This document shows positions 49,728 to 58,965 of a stretch of 64,000 bases of DNA, piece by piece. The DNA is from Micromonospora luteifusca. Lineage in GTDB: Bacteria > Actinomycetota > Actinomycetes > Mycobacteriales > Micromonosporaceae. The notes below the pieces were generated by a model, which was not told the DNA's origin, did not search any database, and worked only from the letters and a program-made list of their open reading frames with translations. The stretch is taken from the NCBI RefSeq assembly GCF_016907275.1, contig NZ_JAFBBP010000001.1, positions 496,001 through 560,000 on the forward strand, written 5' to 3'. The first letter of the stretch is position 1; each line of letters begins with the position of its first letter. Both the position numbers and the translations under genes were made by a program.

Positions 49728-50674
49728 CGGCCCAGCCCCTTCTTGCGATAGGTGAGGGCCCACATCACCCCGATGATGATCAGGAAGAAGATGATGAGAA
49801 CTGTCGACGAGACGCCGTAGTCGTTGTAGTCGAAGCTGAGACCGTAGGCGTACACGTTGAGGGTCTCGACCTCGTGGAAGGACCCACCGCCGCGCCCCTT
49901 GGTGGCGTAGAGGATGTCGAACGTCTTGAGCGCGTCGATGCCGCGCAGCAGGATGGCGACGATCACCGTGGGCATCAGCAGCGGAAGGGTGACGTGCCGA
50001 AACCGCTGCCAACTGCTGGCACCGTCGATGCGGGCCGCTTCCTGGGGCTCGTCGGAGAGTGCGGTGAGCCCGGCGAGCAGGATCAGAACGACCATCGGCG
50101 TCCACTGCCAGATGTCGATGAACATCGTCGTCGGCAGGGCCGAGTGCTGACCGGCCAGCCACGGCTGGGGGCCGATCCCGATCCAGCCGAGCAGCTGGTT
50201 CGCCATCCCGATGTTGGGGTCGAAGATCAGGCGCCACATCATGCCGACCGCGACCGGAGTGGCCACCAGCGGCAGGAGGATCGCGACGCGGACCCATTTC
50301 TCACCGCGGAAGGGCCGCCACAGCAGCAGGGCTATCGCCATGCCGAGGACGACCTCGAAGAACAACACGACGCCGGTGAAGAGGACGGTACGCCAGACCG
50401 CCGGCCAGAACCGGTCGGTGTCGGTGAGCACGTCGAGGTAGTTCTGAAATCCGATGAACTCGGACTCGGCGCGTACCGAACCCTCGGCGTCGGTCAGGCT
50501 CAGATACCCGGTCCACGCCACCGGGAAGATGATCAGCACGGCGACGAACGCCATGGCGGGTGCCGCGAAGAGCCACTTGCGGTGTTCGTTGGCCCAACGC
50601 GACCAGGCCGACGTCTCCGGGAACGCCGCGGGGGCCTCGGGCGAATCGGTGCGGGGTGTGATGACGGCTGACAT
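49724..50674 (-). CDS. Carbohydrate ABC transporter permease (MalF/UgpA type)
   Basis: A 316-residue permease. The N-terminal cytoplasmic region leads to TM1 (WLFAAPAMAFVAVLIIFPVAW) and five more TM segments (WRTVLFTGVVLFFEVVLGMA, ILLPLVATPVAVGMMWRLIF, IWQWTPMVVLILLAGLTAL, VSSTVLIIFFLIIIGVMWAL). The EAA motif is QEAARIDGASSWQRFRHVTL. It overlaps the second permease by 4 bp (ATGA) and follows the binding-protein gene by 75 bp. The pair forms the transmembrane pore. Confidence 0.94.
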   Translation of the reverse strand: MSAVITPRTDSPEAPAAFPETSAWSRWANEHRKWLFAAPAMAFVAVLIIFPVAWTGYLSLTDAEGSVRAESEFIGFQNYLDVLTDTDRFWPAVWRTVLFTGVVLFFEVVLGMAIALLLWRPFRGEKWVRVAILLPLVATPVAVGMMWRLIFDPNIGMANQLLGWIGIGPQPWLAGQHSALPTTMFIDIWQWTPMVVLILLAGLTALSDEPQEAARIDGASSWQRFRHVTLPLLMPTVIVAILLRGIDALKTFDILYATKGRGGGSFHEVETLNVYAYGLSFDYNDYGVSSTVLIIFFLIIIGVMWALTYRKKGLGR

Positions 50675-50749
50675 TGAGATCTCCGGGGTCGGGGGCCAGG
50701 TCCCGGCGAGGCGGCGGAGCCCGTCGGCTCCGCCGCCCAGCGCCTTGGG

Positions 50750-52036
50750 TTACTTCGCCTCGTCGTCGAGGAACTTCTGGAACGCCGTGTTCGCCGCGTC
50801 CGCCGAGCTGGCGGCGTCCTTGCCGGTGATCGCGTCGACGATCGGCTGGCCGACGATCTCCCGCGCCTCAGCCACCTTGACCACCAGCGGACGGTCGTGC
50901 CCGACGCCGTTGGCGGTGCTGACCGTGTTGGCCTCGGCAAGGTCCTTCGGGTAGGAGGCGGTGCCCGCCGGGTTGGCCCAGACCGAGGTACGAGCGCCCG
51001 GGACGCCGGCCACCTGCTGCGCCAGCGCCTGCTCCTTGCCGGCCGCCCACTGGATGAACTTCCAGGCGTTGTCCTTGTTCTCCGAGTTGTCGTTCACACC
51101 GAGCGCCCAGGAGGGGATGTTGTACGGCTTCGAACCGGCCGGGCCGGCGGGGAAGGCGGCGAAGCCGACGGTGTCGACGACCTTGGACTTGGTCGGGTCG
51201 GTGGCGTTCTTGTAGAGCGAGTTGGCCTCGGTGTAGAAGGCGGCCTTGCCCTGCGTGAAGATCGCCATCGCCTCCGACCAGCTCATGTCGGTGCTGATGT
51301 TCTCCGGGCCGTGGTCCTTGAGCAGGCCGCCGTAGTAGGCGTACGCCTGCTTGGCCTGCTCGGTGTTGACCGTGGCCTTTCCGCTGGCGTCCACGAAGTC
51401 GCCACCGAAGCTGAAGAGGAAGCTGGAGAACTGCGTGACGGCGGCGGCCTTGCCGGTCCGAGCGACGAAGCCGGCGACGCCCGGGTTGTCGGCCTCCACC
51501 TTCGCCGCCTGCGCCTTGAGCTCGTCGAGGGTCTTGGGCGGCGCGGTGAAGCCGGATTTCGCCAGCAGGTCCTTACGGTAGTAGAGGACCTCCTGCTCGG
51601 TGATGATCGGCAGCCCGACCACCTTGTTGTCATAGGTGGTCGCCTGCACCGGCCCGGCCTGGAAGTCACCGAACTCGAAGGCGCTGTCCGACTTGGCCTT
51701 CTCGCTCAGGTCGGCGAGGTACTTGTTCTTACCGAACTGCTTCCCCTCCTGCAGGGGTCGGTACATCATCACGTCGAGGTCGCTGGACCCGGCATTGAGC
51801 TTGACGTTGTACTGGTCGGAGAGCTGGTCCTCGCCGAGTTGGGTGACTTCGACCTTGAGGCCGGACTGCTTCTCGAACTCCGGCAGGGCCTTCTTGATGT
51901 TCTCCGTCCACACGTGGTTCACCAGCGTCACGCGAAGGGTCTTCGAGCCTTCGCCGCTGTCGCCGCCACCACAGGCGCCCAGGCTCATGGCGGTGACCAC
52001 GGCCAGAGAAGTGCCGATTATCGATCGACGTCGCAC
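50750..52036 (-). CDS. Extracellular sugar-binding lipoprotein of ABC importer
   Basis: A 428-residue family-1 solute-binding protein. It begins VRRRSIIGTSLAVVTAMSLG with lipobox LGACGGG. The mature protein has the class features VNHVWTENIKKALPEFEKQS, GSSDLDVMMYR, KVVGLPIITEQEVLYYRKDL, MSWSEAMAIFTQGKAAFYTE and PSWALGVNDNSENKDNAWKF. GTG at 52036 has an AAGGTGAG ribosome site. It is the first gene of the transport/dehydratase operon, divergent from the GntR gene, and probably delivers a sugar acid or glycoside. Confidence 0.93.
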   Translation of the reverse strand: MRRRSIIGTSLAVVTAMSLGACGGGDSGEGSKTLRVTLVNHVWTENIKKALPEFEKQSGLKVEVTQLGEDQLSDQYNVKLNAGSSDLDVMMYRPLQEGKQFGKNKYLADLSEKAKSDSAFEFGDFQAGPVQATTYDNKVVGLPIITEQEVLYYRKDLLAKSGFTAPPKTLDELKAQAAKVEADNPGVAGFVARTGKAAAVTQFSSFLFSFGGDFVDASGKATVNTEQAKQAYAYYGGLLKDHGPENISTDMSWSEAMAIFTQGKAAFYTEANSLYKNATDPTKSKVVDTVGFAAFPAGPAGSKPYNIPSWALGVNDNSENKDNAWKFIQWAAGKEQALAQQVAGVPGARTSVWANPAGTASYPKDLAEANTVSTANGVGHDRPLVVKVAEAREIVGQPIVDAITGKDAASSADAANTAFQKFLDDEAK

Positions 52037-52171
52037 GCTTGTCTCACCTTCTGTCGTGGCCGCCGCCCCCGAGGGAGCCGCTACCTCGGTGTTACATCCG
52101 CTTAACATCGGGATGCTAGGCCGAAAAACCGGATTATTTCAATAGCTTGATGCAACTGATACGATCTTTGA
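52037..52171. promoter_or_regulatory. Divergent promoter region of the sugar-acid operon and its GntR gene
   Basis: A 135-bp region, AT-rich around 52120-52170 (ttatttcaatagcttgatgc). The stretch TTGATGCAACTGATACGATC near 52147-52166 holds half-site-like elements suited to a FadR-subfamily GntR dimer, but I see no perfect palindrome. Confidence 0.45.
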
Positions 52172-52960
52172 GTGGAACCGTCCTCATCAGAGGCTGCAGC
52201 CGCTCAGACCCTCCCTGCCGAGGCCGGGCTGCACGCCCGCGTCCTCGAACACCTCGGCACCGACATCTGCGGCGGCGAGCTGGCACCGGGATCGGTCCTC
52301 AACATCGACGAGCTGGTCGACCGGTACGCCGTGTCCCGCTCCGTCGTCCGCGAGGTGCTGCGGGTCCTGGCCTCGATCGGATTCATCGAGGCACGTCGCC
52401 GGGTGGGGGTGATGATCCGACCAGCGAGCGCATGGAACGTCTTCGACCCGCAGGTGATCCGCTGGCGTCTCGCTTCAGCTGGCCGGATGGCTCAACTCCG
52501 GTCGATCACCGAACTGCGCACCGCCGTCGAGCCGCACGCGGCCCTACTGGCCGCCCACCGGATCGGCCACGACGAAGCGAGCGATCTCGTCGGACTGGCG
52601 GCGAAGATGTGGGCGGCCGGCAAGGCCGGTGACGAGGAGCGCTTCCTGCACCTCGACATCGAGTTTCATCGGCGCGTCCTGCTCGCCTCCGGCAACGAGA
52701 TGTTCGTCCGGCTTCAGGAGCTGGTCGCGGAGGTGCTCACCGGCCGGCACAAGCACCACCTCATGCCGCACCACCCGCACGAGCAGGCTCTCCAGATGCA
52801 CGCGGATGTCGCTCAGGCGATCCAGCGGCGTGACGGAGAACGCGCCCGGCAGGCGATGGTGCAGCTGATGGAGCAGGCTTTCGACGAGATGAAGTCGCTG
52901 TGGGAGCAGACCGACATGGCCGACATAAGCACAGACGGCGGTCCGACGACCACCCGGTGA
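52172..52960 (+). CDS. GntR-family regulator, FadR subfamily
   Basis: A 262-residue regulator. The N-terminal winged helix is VLEHLGTDICGGELAPGSVL, VDRYAVSRSVVREVLRVLAS, IGFIEARRRVGVMI. The C-terminal FCD all-helical ligand domain has metal-ligand-type residues ELRTAVEPHAA, LHLDIEFHRRVLLASGN and HEQALQMHADVAQAIQRRDG. FCD GntR proteins bind organic or sugar acids. It starts with GTG at 52172 and is divergent from the sugar-acid importer operon, so it most likely represses that operon and itself until a sugar-acid intermediate is bound. Confidence 0.92.
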   Translation: MEPSSSEAAAAQTLPAEAGLHARVLEHLGTDICGGELAPGSVLNIDELVDRYAVSRSVVREVLRVLASIGFIEARRRVGVMIRPASAWNVFDPQVIRWRLASAGRMAQLRSITELRTAVEPHAALLAAHRIGHDEASDLVGLAAKMWAAGKAGDEERFLHLDIEFHRRVLLASGNEMFVRLQELVAEVLTGRHKHHLMPHHPHEQALQMHADVAQAIQRRDGERARQAMVQLMEQAFDEMKSLWEQTDMADISTDGGPTTTR

Positions 52961-53039
52961 CCGGAGCATGATCATTTGGATCTAGGGTCCCCAGGTGTTG
53001 CGGCCGGATCACGGCCTCGGGCAAGGATGGGACAGACGG

Positions 53040-56000
53040 ATGCACAATGCTGGTCGAGGGTTGACACGGAGATTGGGCCTGCTGGTGACGGCAGCCCTCG
53101 CGGTCTCAACCGGGCTTCTCATGGCACCCGCGCGAGCCGCCGAGCCGGTGACCGCTGCGGTGAACGACGCGCTGACCGCCGATGACGGGCAGACCGTGCG
53201 GTCTCCCGACGGAACGTTGGGCGTCGCCGTCAGCGACGACGGTGGGCGGCTCGCGTACAGCGTGACCAACCGCGGGAAGGTGACCGTCGGCACCTCCGGT
53301 CTCGGCCTCGACCTCGCCGGGCGTCCCAGCCTGACCGAGGCGATGAGCATCGTCTCCGTCCAGCATCGCACCATCGACGAGACGTGGAAGCCGCTCTGGG
53401 GCACGGACAGCACCGTCCGCAACCACGCTCGTGAGCTCACGGTCCACGCCGTGCAGGCGGGCACCGGGTTCCGCCTGGATATTGTCGTTCGCCTCTTCGA
53501 CGATGGCGTCGGGATCCGCTACCACATACCGGCCCAACCGGGGCTTGACGACTACACGGTGACCGCCGAGCGCACCGAGTTCACCCTGGACCCGGCCGCG
53601 CGGAGCTGGTCCATCGCCGCCGGAAAAGACTGGAACGCCGACGAACAGCACTACCGCGACCAGCCCCTGTCGGCGGTGCCGACGGCGCAGACCCCCATCA
53701 CGGTGGCGTCCGGAAAGTCGTACCTGGTGGTGCACGAGGCCGACCTCACCGACTACCCGAGCATGACGCTGAAGGCGGTGCCGGGTCAGCCGGGACGGTT
53801 CTCGAGTGATCTGATCAGCCTCCCGGACGGCACGAAGGCGAAGCTGCGCGGCGACTTCGCCACCCCCTGGCGCACCCTGACCATCGGGGAACGACCCGGT
53901 GACCTGGCCGAGTCCCACCTCATCGAGAACCTCAACGACCCGTGCGCGATCTGCGCCGACGACACGTCGTGGATCAAGCCCGCCACCTACGTCGGCGTTT
54001 GGTGGGAACTGCAGCGCCGCCAGACCACCTGGACGTACGGCCCGACCCACGGCGCCACCACCGCTCGCCTCAAGCAGTACATCGACCTGGCGAAGCGGGC
54101 CGGCTCCAAGTTCGTGCTGGCCGAGGGTTGGAACACGAACGCCGGTGGCAACTGGACGAACCAGGACTTCCTCACCCCGCAGCCCGACCTCGACCTGCCG
54201 GCGGTGCTCGCCTACGCCAAGCAGAACGGCGTCGAGTACATCGCGCACAACGAGACCCGGGGCGATGTCGACTACTACGACCAGCACATGGAGGAGATCT
54301 TCTCCCGGTACGAGGCGCTCGGCATCCACGCCATCAAGACCGGTTACGCCACCAAGTTCCTGCTCGGCGGGGTGAACCGCAGCCACTTCGACCAGGAGGC
54401 GGTCCGCCACTACCAGCGGGTGATCGACGCCGCGGCCCGGCACCACATCACGATCGACGCCCACGAGTCGATCAAACCGACCGGCCTGGCGCGTACCTAC
54501 CCCAACATGATGAGCGGCGAGGGCGTCGCGGGCATGGAGCAGCAGAACTACAAGGGCGCGAACGGCAACCCGCCGGCGCAGGCCACCATCCTGCCGTTCA
54601 CCCGGTTCATGGGCGGCCCGGCCGACTACACCCCCGGTGTGCTGAACGTGACCTGGGATCCGGCCAAGCTCGGCACCCGCGTCCAGACCACCTCGACCGC
54701 CCAGCTGGCGCTGTCCACGATCTTCTACAGCCCGCTCCAGATGCTCGCGGACACTCCGGAGAACTACGCCGCGCACCCCGGCTTCGCGTACCTGAAGGAC
54801 CTGCCCACCACCTGGGACGAGAGCCGGGTGCTCGACAGCGCCATCGGCGACTACACCACGACGGCACGCCGACACGGCGACACCTGGTACGTCGGCGCGA
54901 TCACCGACGAGAACGACCGGACCCTGACGATGCCGCTGTCGTTCCTGTCCCGCGGCTCGTACGTGGCGGAGATCTACGCCGACGCCGCCGAGACGACCTG
55001 GCGCGGCAACCCGCTGCCCGTCGAGATCCGCAAGGTTCTCGTTCGACCGTCGACGGACCTCAGCATGTCCATGGTCGCCGGCGGTGGCCAGGCGGTCCGG
55101 ATCCGGCCCGCCTCCGCCGGGGATCTGCGTGACCTCGACTGGTACGCCGCGCCCCGCGCGAAGTTCGGCGCTGCTCAGGCGACGTTGGACGAGACGACAC
55201 AGCGCCTGACCGTGACCGCGTCACTCACCAACCCCGCAAGCACCGTGGCGGCCTTCCCCGCCCAGTTGTTCGTCGACGGTCGTGCTGTCGGCGAGACGCG
55301 GACCGTTCGCGTCGCCGGCGCCGCGAGCACCACCGTGGAGCTGACCCTGCCCGCGACTCAGGTCCCCGACCAGGACTTCAAGGTCGCCGTCGGCGCACCG
55401 ACCGGCGAGCACGGTAAGCAGGTGCGGGTGCCGCAGACTCGCTCCATGCAGCGACTCCTCCAACAGCTGCGCAAGTCTGGCGAGGTGACGCAGGCAGCGC
55501 TCAGCACGTTGCGGCAGCGGGCAACCGAGGCCGAGTCCGCGCTGGACAGCGGTGACGTGACCGGGCGACTGCGCGCTCTGCAGAACCTCCGCCTGGATCT
55601 CTATGGTCAGCCGCTGGCAGAGGTGACCCTGACGGCGCGTACCGCGATCGACGACCTGCTCACCGTCCGACTCGGGCCTGCGCGCGGGCTGCTCGCCATC
55701 GCCAGGAACGTGCGACTGGCCGCGGACCTGCAGACCATCGAGCCCGCGCTGTCCCGGCGGCTCCTGGGCGAGATCGCCACCGCGACCCGGTCCGCGTCGG
55801 CGAACGACACCACCGCGATGCGGGACGCCCTCGGCCGGTTCGGCGTCCTCGTGACGGCCGCCCCGGCCGGAAAGATCGCCCCTGAGGTCGCGGCGAAGCT
55901 GCTCGCCTCCACCGCCGCGCTCACCGCCAGGCCGAGCACCCTCCAGGCGGAGGCCGCGCAACTGCTCGGTGAGGCATGCCTGCGCACCAACCACGCCGGA

Positions 56001-56336
56001 TACACCGGCACCGGCTTCGTGGCCTGCCTCAAGACCCAGAACAGCGGCCTACGGTTCAACGCCCCGGTCTCCGGCGACGGTGACTACACGGTTCGACTGC
56101 GCTTCGGCAACGCCATGGGTGCCACCCAGACGATGACCCTGAGCAGCGGAGCGGCGTCGGTCCAGGTCCAGATGCCGACCCTGCCGACCTGGCCGACCTG
56201 GTCCGAGCAGACCGTCAAGCTCCCGATTGCCCGGGGCGACTCGGTCAACCTCGTGTTCGGCCCCACCGACAACGGCAACGTCAACGTCGACGCGATCACC
56301 CTCGAACCAGACCTGGGTGTCGTCACGCAATCATGA
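53040..56336 (+). CDS. Secreted GH97 alpha-glycosidase (inverting SusB-like) with C-terminal CBM
   Basis: A 1,098-residue exported enzyme. The signal peptide (LGLLVTAALAVSTGLLMAPARA) precedes the GH97 N-terminal beta-super-sandwich (VRSPDGTLGVAVSDDGGRLA) and the TIM barrel. HNET (Glu-405), IKTGY and AHESIKPTGLARTYPN (Glu-476), GEGVAGME and ILPFTRFMGGPADYTPG are close to SusB. Gly rather than Asp follows the KT, which marks the inverting alpha-glucosidase branch, not the retaining galactosidase branch (from memory of the family). After ~700 there is a beta domain, a helical spacer (~790-950) and a CBM35/CBM6-like domain (QAEAAQLLGEACLRTNHAGY...NVDAITLEPD). ATG at 53040 is preferred to 52995. 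It is on the same strand as the GntR gene, 79 bp after it. Confidence 0.9.
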   Translation: MHNAGRGLTRRLGLLVTAALAVSTGLLMAPARAAEPVTAAVNDALTADDGQTVRSPDGTLGVAVSDDGGRLAYSVTNRGKVTVGTSGLGLDLAGRPSLTEAMSIVSVQHRTIDETWKPLWGTDSTVRNHARELTVHAVQAGTGFRLDIVVRLFDDGVGIRYHIPAQPGLDDYTVTAERTEFTLDPAARSWSIAAGKDWNADEQHYRDQPLSAVPTAQTPITVASGKSYLVVHEADLTDYPSMTLKAVPGQPGRFSSDLISLPDGTKAKLRGDFATPWRTLTIGERPGDLAESHLIENLNDPCAICADDTSWIKPATYVGVWWELQRRQTTWTYGPTHGATTARLKQYIDLAKRAGSKFVLAEGWNTNAGGNWTNQDFLTPQPDLDLPAVLAYAKQNGVEYIAHNETRGDVDYYDQHMEEIFSRYEALGIHAIKTGYATKFLLGGVNRSHFDQEAVRHYQRVIDAAARHHITIDAHESIKPTGLARTYPNMMSGEGVAGMEQQNYKGANGNPPAQATILPFTRFMGGPADYTPGVLNVTWDPAKLGTRVQTTSTAQLALSTIFYSPLQMLADTPENYAAHPGFAYLKDLPTTWDESRVLDSAIGDYTTTARRHGDTWYVGAITDENDRTLTMPLSFLSRGSYVAEIYADAAETTWRGNPLPVEIRKVLVRPSTDLSMSMVAGGGQAVRIRPASAGDLRDLDWYAAPRAKFGAAQATLDETTQRLTVTASLTNPASTVAAFPAQLFVDGRAVGETRTVRVAGAASTTVELTLPATQVPDQDFKVAVGAPTGEHGKQVRVPQTRSMQRLLQQLRKSGEVTQAALSTLRQRATEAESALDSGDVTGRLRALQNLRLDLYGQPLAEVTLTARTAIDDLLTVRLGPARGLLAIARNVRLAADLQTIEPALSRRLLGEIATATRSASANDTTAMRDALGRFGVLVTAAPAGKIAPEVAAKLLASTAALTARPSTLQAEAAQLLGEACLRTNHAGYTGTGFVACLKTQNSGLRFNAPVSGDGDYTVRLRFGNAMGATQTMTLSSGAASVQVQMPTLPTWPTWSEQTVKLPIARGDSVNLVFGPTDNGNVNVDAITLEPDLGVVTQS

Positions 56337-56341
56337 GGTAG

Positions 56342-56383
56342 CAGACAGCAGGGCCGGCCCGTCAGGGCCGGCCCTGCTGTCTG
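56342..56383. terminator. Very strong hairpin after GH97 gene
   Basis: A perfect 19-bp stem (cagacagcagggccggccc at 56342-56360, gggccggccctgctgtctg at 56365-56383) with a GTCA loop, 6 bp after the GH97 stop. Confidence 0.88.
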
Positions 56384-56512
56384 GAGGGCCAGCGACACCG
56401 CGAGGTGCATCGCGGATCGGTGGCCGCCGTCGTGCCCACTGTACCCACGGCACCGCACGCTGGTAACCCATCAGCTCGCCGTTTCGTGCTGTGCCAACTG
56501 GCAACGTTGTTT

Positions 56513-57124
56513 CTAACCAGTCAAACGTGGATCGGCCAGCAACACGACATGGTCGGCTTCGACATCAAATCCGAGCACCGGATGCTGGTGGCTACCCTCG
56601 GGAGTCATAAGGACCGGCTTGCCCAACCTGCGCCCGATCGCTGCGAAAAACCGGCACAGCATGTCCAGCCGCTGCTGGCCCTGCAACTCCCGCAGGTCGA
56701 TGTCGAAGTCAATCTCGACCGCCGAGTATGGCCAGAAGTTGACCAGGACACCCGGTGTCGGCCACACCTGCAAGATCGGCAGCTCGTCGTCAGCAAGTCG
56801 AGCCAGTACATCGGTTGCTGGAGGAAGCGGTACGACCCTGTCACCCACTCGATATTCCCATTTCCAGCCCTGCGTCTGGACGAGGTCGAACACCGCCTGC
56901 CAGTCCTGCACCGAAGCATCTTCGACACGAACGTCCGGCAACGCACCCATCAGGTTCGGGTCGAAGAAGTTCTTCACGTGGTCCCACACAAGGTCAGGCA
57001 CCCCGTCATGCTGGCTGACCGGTGGTGATAACGCATCCCTATTGCGTAATGCTTCAAGGCCACCCCGAGTACCGAAGTTGTACTCTCCGTTCCGCACGGC
57101 CCGGGACGCGGTTGGAGCGGACAT
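56513..57124 (-). CDS. Hypothetical protein, acidic
   Basis: Up to 203 residues, no recognised family. Recognisable blocks: VPDLVWDHVKNFFDPNLMGA, DWQAVFDLVQTQGWKWEYRV, ARLADDELPILQVWPTPGVL and NFWPYSAVEIDFDIDLRELQ, then MLCRFFAAIGRRLGKPVLMT and a C-terminal FDVEADHVVLL. The mix of Trp-rich helices and an acidic beta half is like single-domain immunity or SUKH-type proteins. A GTG at 57019 (just before SQHDGVPD) is an attractive alternative start. Its coding sequence is less GC-rich than the neighbours and the upstream region has an AT-rich stretch (57141-57168), suggesting recent arrival. No toxin is adjacent. Confidence 0.65.
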   Translation of the reverse strand: MSAPTASRAVRNGEYNFGTRGGLEALRNRDALSPPVSQHDGVPDLVWDHVKNFFDPNLMGALPDVRVEDASVQDWQAVFDLVQTQGWKWEYRVGDRVVPLPPATDVLARLADDELPILQVWPTPGVLVNFWPYSAVEIDFDIDLRELQGQQRLDMLCRFFAAIGRRLGKPVLMTPEGSHQHPVLGFDVEADHVVLLADPRLTG

Positions 57125-57237
57125 CCCGAGCGGCGATATGACTCAGCGGAATATTTATACCTGTGAGTCATACCGCTCACTGGCACATCCGCCGTCCAGC
57201 GGGGTGACAGGCCGGGTCCGTCCGGGTTGCCCCGGAC

Positions 57238-58143
57238 CTAGGAGGCTCCGCCCCGCCGACCCGCGCCGGCGGCGGAGGGCCGGTGAGCGATGCGGGGAGC
57301 CCGCACGGCGGACGAGGTGCCGGACCCCGGGCGGAAGTCCCGTGCGGCGCTGGCCACCATCTCGTCGGAGTCACGAGTGAGCGTCTGCCGGATGTGCGAC
57401 GGGACGACCTCGGACGTCGCCATCGCCAGTCGGACCTGCACCGCACGGTCGTCGACCAGGCGCGCCAGATCGGCCTCGCCCAGCTCGACCGCACGCACCA
57501 GCGCGACACGGACGTCGACCACCGGATCCGCGGCGAGCGCGCTGCGCTGCTCGGCGGTGGTCCGCGGGTTGCGGGCAACCCCCTTGCGTACGCGTGCGGT
57601 GCGATCGGCCAGCAGGGTGGTGATCACGTCCGGGTCGTGGGTGTGGGTGGCGAGTCGTTCCCGTACCTCGGGTGAGACGTCGTCGGTCAGCTTGGCGGCC
57701 AACTCGGGCTCCAGCTCGCGACTCTCCGCGAGGAGACCACGCAGCTCCTTGTCCGATGCCTCGGACATCACCCGGCGGATCGACTCGTCACAGGCCGGGT
57801 TGGCGGCGACCGCCCAACGGACCCACCGGTCGGCGTCCTTGACCAGACGCATGAGGTTGGCGAGCGAGGTCGAGGGGTTTCTCGCCACGGCCTCCCGCAC
57901 CTGACGATCATGGTCCCGGGTCAGCGGTCGCAGCGCCTGCGCGGGCGCGTCGGCCCGAGCGGCGACCGCCTTGCGGACCACCGGCGACGGGTCGGAAGCC
58001 AGGTCGATAAGGGTCATCTGTGGCGTTGTGGGGTCCTGTGCGAGGGCGAGCCGTGCGTCAGCGCCGCCACCGATCGGACGGTGGGCTGTGGTGTCGGACC
58101 CGCTCTGATGGTCGGGCTCGCCGACGTCCTGCTGTTTCCCCAT
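57238..58143 (-). CDS. Leucine-rich-repeat-variant (LRV) repeat protein
   Basis: A 301-residue soluble protein built of ~24-residue LRV/HEAT-like repeats of the type LARDPxxxVRxAVAxxPxxP. Examples: LIDLASDPSPVVRKAVAARA, LTRDHDRQVREAVARNPSTS, LVKDADRWVRWAVAANPACD, LADRTARVRKGVARNPRTTA and LAADPVVDVRVALVRAVELG. About nine repeats span residues 30-265, followed by a Pro/Gly/Arg-rich tail. Such proteins form a curved superhelix for protein binding. The function here is unknown. It is a single gene 12 bp from the SDR stop. Confidence 0.82.
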   Translation of the reverse strand: MGKQQDVGEPDHQSGSDTTAHRPIGGGADARLALAQDPTTPQMTLIDLASDPSPVVRKAVAARADAPAQALRPLTRDHDRQVREAVARNPSTSLANLMRLVKDADRWVRWAVAANPACDESIRRVMSEASDKELRGLLAESRELEPELAAKLTDDVSPEVRERLATHTHDPDVITTLLADRTARVRKGVARNPRTTAEQRSALAADPVVDVRVALVRAVELGEADLARLVDDRAVQVRLAMATSEVVPSHIRQTLTRDSDEMVASAARDFRPGSGTSSAVRAPRIAHRPSAAGAGRRGGAS

Positions 58144-58155
58144 GGCGCAATCATG

Positions 58156-58920
58156 TCACGCGCCCGATCTGACGCTGGGTAGTCGTAGCCCGGACATGCC
58201 ACCGTCCACCGCCAGCGACGACCCGGTCACCGACCCGGTCGTGGGCGACGCGAGGTAGACGACGGCGGCGGCCACCTCGTCGGCGGTCACCAGGCGCCCG
58301 GTCGGCTGGCGGGAGGCGAGCTGCCGCTTCTCCGCCGTCGGGTCGGCCGCGCCGGCGAGCAGGCGGGTCACCCAGGGCGTGTCCACGGTGCCGGGGGCGA
58401 CGCAGTTGACCCGGACCCCCTCCGTCACCAGGTCGGCGGCCATCGCGAGGGTGAGGGCGTGCACGGCGCCCTTCGACGCCGAGTACAGGGCGCGCCGGGG
58501 CAGGCCGACGGTCGCCGCGATCGAGGAGATGTTGACGATCGCCGCGGACGACGACCGGCGCAGGTACGGCAGGGCGACGGCGCTCGTTCGGGCCACGCCG
58601 GTCACGTTGACGTCGAGCACCCTGCTCCACTGCTCGTCGTCGTCCTCCTCCACGGTGCCCACGGCGGAGATGCCGGCGTTGTTGACCAGGATGTCGATGC
58701 CACCGAACGCGTCGGCGACCGAGGCGACGGCCCCACCCAGCGAGGACCGGTCGGCCACGTCCGCCCGGACGCCGTGCACGCGAGGATCGTCGGGCAGGCC
58801 CGACAGGTTCAGGTCCAGTACGCCCACCCGGGCGCCGGCGGCCACGAACGCCCGCACGCAGGCCTGCCCGATCCCCGAGCCACCTCCGGTCACCACCGCC
58901 ACGAGGCCGTCACACCGCAT
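58156..58920 (-). CDS. Short-chain dehydrogenase/reductase, probable 2-keto-3-deoxy-L-fuconate 4-dehydrogenase type
   Basis: A 254-residue classical SDR. The NAD site is VVTGGGSGIGQACV (residues ~8-21), DLN-like acidic strand end is VGVLDLNLS (NAD preference), NNAG is in ILVNNAGISAVG, the catalytic Ser is in VNISSIAATVG and the Tyr-Lys pair is in YSASKGAVHALT. It has VRVNCVAPGTVDTPW and GSSLAVDGGM. It sits 45 bp downstream of a FAH-family hydrolase and beside GntR and lutABC, which points to oxidation of a 2-keto-3-deoxy sugar acid in the L-fucose-type pathway. Specificity is inferred from context. Confidence 0.85.
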   Translation of the reverse strand: MRCDGLVAVVTGGGSGIGQACVRAFVAAGARVGVLDLNLSGLPDDPRVHGVRADVADRSSLGGAVASVADAFGGIDILVNNAGISAVGTVEEDDDEQWSRVLDVNVTGVARTSAVALPYLRRSSSAAIVNISSIAATVGLPRRALYSASKGAVHALTLAMAADLVTEGVRVNCVAPGTVDTPWVTRLLAGAADPTAEKRQLASRQPTGRLVTADEVAAAVVYLASPTTGSVTGSSLAVDGGMSGLRLPSVRSGA

Positions 58921-58965
58921 GCTTCTCTCCCATCCCGAGTGGTCCTGCGAGTTGCCGTACCGCCG

